64,000 nucleotides of DNA from Cacajao melanocephalus (Eukaryota > Chordata > Mammalia > Primates > Pitheciidae): contig CAUYLG010061893.1 of the NCBI GenBank assembly GCA_963573385.1, positions 17,028 through 81,027 on the forward strand, in the 5' to 3' direction. The translations under genes and the position numbers were made by a program. The notes beneath the pieces were generated by a model. That model had not been told where the DNA came from, made no database searches, and saw nothing but the letters and a program-made list of their open reading frames with translations. This document shows positions 60,109 through 64,000 of this stretch, piece by piece (within the stretch, counting starts at the first letter, position 1; every line of letters starts with the position of its first letter).

Positions 60109-60932
60109 CTTAGTCCTTTCAGGCTGCTATAATGAATTACCGCAGACTGGGTGGCTTTGACAACAAACGTACTTCTCACAGTTCTGGAGGCTGGGAAGTT
60201 CAAGGTCAAGGTGCAAGCAGATCCAATGTCTAATGAGGACCCACTTCCTGGTTTGCAGAGCACTGTCTTCTTGTTGCACCCTTACAAGGCAGAGAGAGAG
60301 CCAGCTGTCTTCCATGTCTCTTATAAGGGCATTTATCCCATCATGAGTGCCCCCCCACCACGACCCATCACCTTCCAAAGGTGCCATCTCCAATACATTG
60401 GAGGTTAGGATTCAACATATGAATTTTGCGGTGTGAGCCCTGAATATCTGAGACAGGTCTCAGTCCATTTAGAAAGTTTAGTTTGCCAAACTTAAGGATG
60501 CGCGCTTGTGACACAACCTCAGAAGGTCCTAATGACGTGTGCCCAAGGTGGTCCAAGCACAGGTTGGTTTTATACATTTTAGGGAAACATAAGACATCAA
60601 TCAATATATATAAGATGAACATTGGTTTGGTCTGGAAAGGTGGGCTGACTTGAAGCAAAGGCAGCACAACTAGAAGTGGGGAGGGGACTTCCAGGTCATA
60701 GGTAGATAAGAGACAAATGGTTACATTCTTTGGAGTTTCTGATGAGTCTCTCCAAAGGAGGCAGTCAGATATGCTTTTATCTCAGTGAGCAGAGGGATGA
60801 CTTTGAGTAGAATGGGAGGCAAGTTTGGCCCTAAAGAGTTCCCAGCTTGACTTTTCCCTTAAGGTTAGTGATTTTGGAGCCCCAAGATTTATCGCCCTCT
60901 CACAGGGGGCACACAAACATTTAGTCCATAGC
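60109..60932 (-). mobile_element. MLT1C-type LTR, reverse, split by a younger LTR
   Basis: 60109-60431: tagtcctttcaggctgctat, ctcacagttctggaggctgg, gaagttcaaggtcaaggtgc, ataagggcatttatcccatc, ggttaggattcaacatatga. It resumes at 60905 with gggggcacacaaacatttag and ends tccatagca. The two parts join without a gap into the 3' end of the reverse MLT1C. Confidence 0.85.
60432..60904 (-). mobile_element. Solo ERV1-type LTR nested in MLT1C
   Basis: 473 bp with perfect terminal inverted hexamers, tgtgag (60432) and ctcaca (60904). On the minus strand it has a TATA-type box (reverse of ttttata, 60568-60574). The poly(A) signal region reads ACTAAA, a likely decayed AATAAA. Flanks gcgg and gggg agree at three of four bases, as expected for a 4-bp ERV target duplication. 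Confidence 0.82.
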
Positions 60933-61772
60933 AGCTTTCAGGTGGGTTTTAAAACAGAAATGGGAAGACAGAGGGGAGATAAATATGAGGCTTACGATTT
61001 TTGACTCTCTGCTAGGCTGAGGGCCCAGAGAGGGTGGGTCAGAAAGCCAGGAGCTGAGTGTGTCAGTACGTCAGAGAACATTCACCTGGTGTTCAAACAG
61101 ACCTTCACAGATGGTAGGAAATGGAGAACGTCACTGAGATGGTGGAGGGCTAGGAGCCCAGCGCTCCAGTGAACGGGGCAAAACATCTGGGAAATACCAG
61201 GCTGTCTGTGGAGTGGGGCTGGGTGAGTCAGCTGCTTACAGGGTGGGTCTAGAATAGTAAAAATGATTATGGCCAAAGACTGCCTCACAGTGGAGAATAA
61301 AAACTAAAAATGCTAATTTGTGAATCGGTCCCATGTAAGGTTCTTTTCTCAGACCTTGGCTTTGCTCCATTCATTATGTTTTCTCCATTCTATCAAATTA
61401 GGGATGTGTTTTTCTTTCACAGGCACATTAGTTAGACTTTCCTAGGCTGGCAGCACATCAGATAGGATAATGCAGTTCAGGTAACAAATGATCACACTTG
61501 ACGGTGGCTAGATAAATTGGAACCTGGCTTGTTAAGTGACTCGTGGTTCAACTAGCTAGAAAGGTCTGCTCCTCTCTGGCCTTTGATCCTGACACAAGAG
61601 CCACACAGGGCCCTACCCTAATCCACCGGGGTCCACTTGCCTTTCCTTCCCATACAGAACATACTTCCATTTCAATGGCAAAGACTCCTCATTTGCTTCA
61701 ATCCATTGTACCATTAAAGAATATTCCTGCTTCATTCTCACCTCTTGGCTTCCCAAAACTTTGTTGGGAAAA
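60933..61772. other. Intronic DNA, no gene recognised
   Basis: Single-copy, nothing named. Confidence 0.4.
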
Positions 61773-61844
61773 TTTGTTGCTCAAAATGATTTAGTAGGCA
61801 CCTCCCAAAATAAGGGTACCTACTAAATCATTTTGGGCAACAAA
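61773..61844. repeat. Near-perfect hairpin, 30-bp arms, 12-base loop
   Basis: Left arm 61773-61802 (tttgttgctcaaaatgattt...) and right arm 61815-61844 (...aaatcattttgggcaacaaa) pair at 28 of 30 positions, and as RNA one of the two mismatches is a G-U wobble. The loop is tcccaaaataag. The word ggcttcc plus aaactttgt sits just outside at 61747 and again exactly 100 bp on at 61847. No known repeat family. Confidence 0.93.
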
Positions 61845-62249
61845 TAGGCTTCCTCCTAAACTTTGTCTTGTCCATATTCTTGCTGACCATCTGTTTTCAG
61901 ATGCCTAAGCATATTGGTGATACAGAGAAGGGGCTATGATTACAGTAACCAAAGGCTGTTTTAACCTTTCTACTAAGAATCATCATTGGATAAATTCACT
62001 CTGTAGCTGAAACAGGCTTTCTGTATATTGGAAGCCAATGGAGAGAAGACTAACCCAAGTGACCAGGAAGTCAGCACAGTATTAATTGAGCCTGACAGCC
62101 TTCAGCAAGGAGTGTGGGGTGGAACAAGAAAATGGCTCGTTCAAGCTGAACTACAGAGCGGAAGCATGGTGACGAGGCCCTTTCACAGCCTGGGATGATT
62201 CTCCCAATGTCAAGACGGTCTTTACTTTGCATGTCATTATGAAGAGCCA
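61845..62249. other. Intronic DNA, no gene recognised
   Basis: Single-copy, nothing named. Confidence 0.4.
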
Positions 62250-62470
62250 CATTTCGGAGCACTCACCAGGTGCTGGTGCGGTGCTAAGCACATGTGCATA
62301 CTTTATCTCACTTCAACCACACAGTCATCCTGAGAGGTATTATTACTGTGTTCCTTTTGAAAATTGAGAAACTAAGGCTGAAAGAGATTGAACAACTTGT
62401 CATTGATCACAGGCAAGATTTGAACCCAAGTATGACTCCAGATCCTGCCTGGCTTACTCATGCCCTCATC
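62250..62470 (-). mobile_element. MIR SINE, reverse
   Basis: gtgctggtgcggtgctaagc, actttatctcacttcaacca, gaggtattattactgtgttc, ggcaagatttgaacccaagt fit reverse MIR over its length. Confidence 0.65.
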
Positions 62471-62520
62471 CCAACCGGAATGCAGGAGTTCTGTTTGCAC
62501 CAACTGGGGCTCCAATATGA

Positions 62521-62922
<402 letters not shown>

Positions 62923-62940
62923 AACTGTGTTCTTAGGTGA

Positions 62941-63320
62941 GTGTTACGGGCTAAATTGTGTCCCCCGCATCCTCAGATTCATACGCTGAAGCCCTAACCC
63001 CCAATACTTCAGAATGTAACTGCATTTGGAGATAGGTCTTTACAGAAGTAATTAGGTAATAGTGAGGTCCTAAGGGTGGGCTCTGATCCAGTCTCACGGG
63101 TGTCGCTATAAGAAGAAGAGATGAAGACACAGAAGGGTGATCATAGGAAGACACAGGGAGAAGATGGCCATCTACAAGCAAAGGAGAGAAGCCCCACAAG
63201 AAACAGCAGTGCCAACACCTTGATCTCAGACTTCCAGCTTCCAAATTGTAGCAAAGAAGAATGTGTTAAGCCCCCAGTCTGTGGTGCCTCCTTATGGCAG
63301 CCAGGGCAGACCAAGGCACA
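62941..63320 (+). mobile_element. MLT1D-type LTR
   Basis: gttacgggctaaattgtgtc, gaagccctaacccccaatac, gcatttggagataggtcttt, gtgtcgctataagaagaaga, caacaccttgatctcagact, ccccagtctgtggtgcctcc, ending gcagaccaaggcaca. Order matches a forward MLT1D/E LTR. Confidence 0.75.
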
Positions 63321-63769
63321 CAAGTTAGCAGCCCTTGTTTCGTCTTTGTACCCATTTGACAGAGAAGAGAGTGGATCAAAGTCAGTCTATATCTACTATG
63401 AATGCGTTTTCATTAGAAACACAGAAATGTAACAAGACGTTAAAACAGACTTTTCAGAACGTCTCAGAACAACAACAACAAAATAGCTGGTACTTTAAAA
63501 CAGAATCCTGAGACATGCATCATGGGATAAATCTGTGCAAAGTAGGCAGGTCAGTTTTGTTCTTGAACTGGAAAGGGGTCCATAATAAGTGGTAACTAAG
63601 CCACGCCTCCAAGGGGACCTTCAAATGGCTCCACCTTTCGCTTGGAAAGAGATGTCCTGTGCTGTCAGATCCTGTGAATCAACCACATGGAGCTTGTGTG
63701 AAGACTTCCGTGTACTTGGTCTTGGGAGTAGAGTGCACTGTGAAGGCCCAGCCAGCCACGCACTCATCT
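63321..63769. other. Intronic DNA, no gene recognised
   Basis: Single-copy. acaacaacaac near 63469-63480 is a short tandem. Confidence 0.4.
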
Positions 63770-63918
63770 GTTTTTTTTGTTTTTGTTTTTTTTTGAAAGA
63801 AAGAAAAAGAGAGGAAAGAAAGTGAGAGTGAAAGAAAGAAAAAAAAGAATGTACAAGAGAGAGAAAGAGGGAGAGAGAATGGGATTCTTGTTCTATTGCC
63901 CAGGCTAGAATGCAGTCT
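63770..63918 (-). mobile_element. Small 5'-truncated Alu with a long GA-rich tail region
   Basis: T-rich tail, then a purine-rich tract of gaaa/gaga units (about 63795-63880), then gggattcttgttctattgcc and caggctagaatgcagt, the start of a reverse Alu, which breaks off at once. Only about 40 bp of Alu body remains. Confidence 0.7.
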
Positions 63919-64000
63919 AAAAATGGGTATTAAAAACCTCTTTTATGCCAATAATTGTGCTTAACAATGGAGACAGGAAGGAATAAGAGATGAAAATAAC

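Noticed and set aside
61773..61844. The hairpin as the known intronic miRNA of SLC35F3 (MIR4671)
   Set aside because: As I recall that miRNA, its mature sequence does not match either arm; I leave the hairpin unassigned.

Overview
The window is primate, almost certainly human, nuclear DNA. It carries about 17 near full-length Alu elements (AluJ, AluS and one AluY-like), two free Alu left monomers, several L1 fragments, old L2/MIR/MER5/MLT1 copies, ERV LTRs and Tigger-type DNA transposons. There is no prokaryotic-style gene packing. The only protein-coding sequence I can support is one internal exon at 13050-13374 (+). Its 107 complete codons match the N-terminal part of SLC35F3, a SLC35F-family transporter encoded at 1q42.2 and reported as a candidate thiamine transporter. 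It has a good splice acceptor and donor and sits in a CpG-rich block. Bases 1-13049 and 13375-64000 are therefore read as the two flanking introns of SLC35F3. I found no other exon of that gene in the window.

Layout. 1-13 kb: MIR/L2/MLT1 fossils, two Alus, an L1 3' end, a CA and a TG microsatellite, and an interleaved inverted repeat at 5421-5483. 13 kb: the exon and its CpG island. 13.5-31 kb: sparse single-copy sequence with Alus, a GAT-rich repeat split by an Alu, an L1 fragment, an LTR-like fossil and a 28-bp minisatellite at 29030-29397. 31-38.9 kb: a dense nest of L1 fragments with two Alus, an MLT1A LTR and two further LTR-like blocks. 39-51.4 kb: an ERV LTR, MER5 and MIR copies, an AluY, a very short retroposed tRNA-Glu 5' fragment, a Tigger2-like transposon, L2 with an Alu monomer inside, an L1 split by another Tigger, and an MLT1A LTR. 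51.4-64 kb: mostly single-copy sequence with Alus, a Tigger-like element, a solo LTR nested in an MLT1C LTR, a 30-bp-arm hairpin at 61773-61844, and an MLT1D LTR.

There is no multi-gene system here. The most unusual items are non-coding. First is a 22-nt perfect copy of the 5' end of tRNA-Glu with an A12 tail and 13-bp target-site duplications (45459-45520). Next are the pseudoknot-topology inverted repeat (5421-5483), the near-perfect hairpin (61773-61844), and a diverged local duplication that keeps an octamer motif (56393-56500 and 58264-58356). Repeat family names come from recalled consensus features, not a database run. Boundaries are approximate except where target-site duplications fix them.
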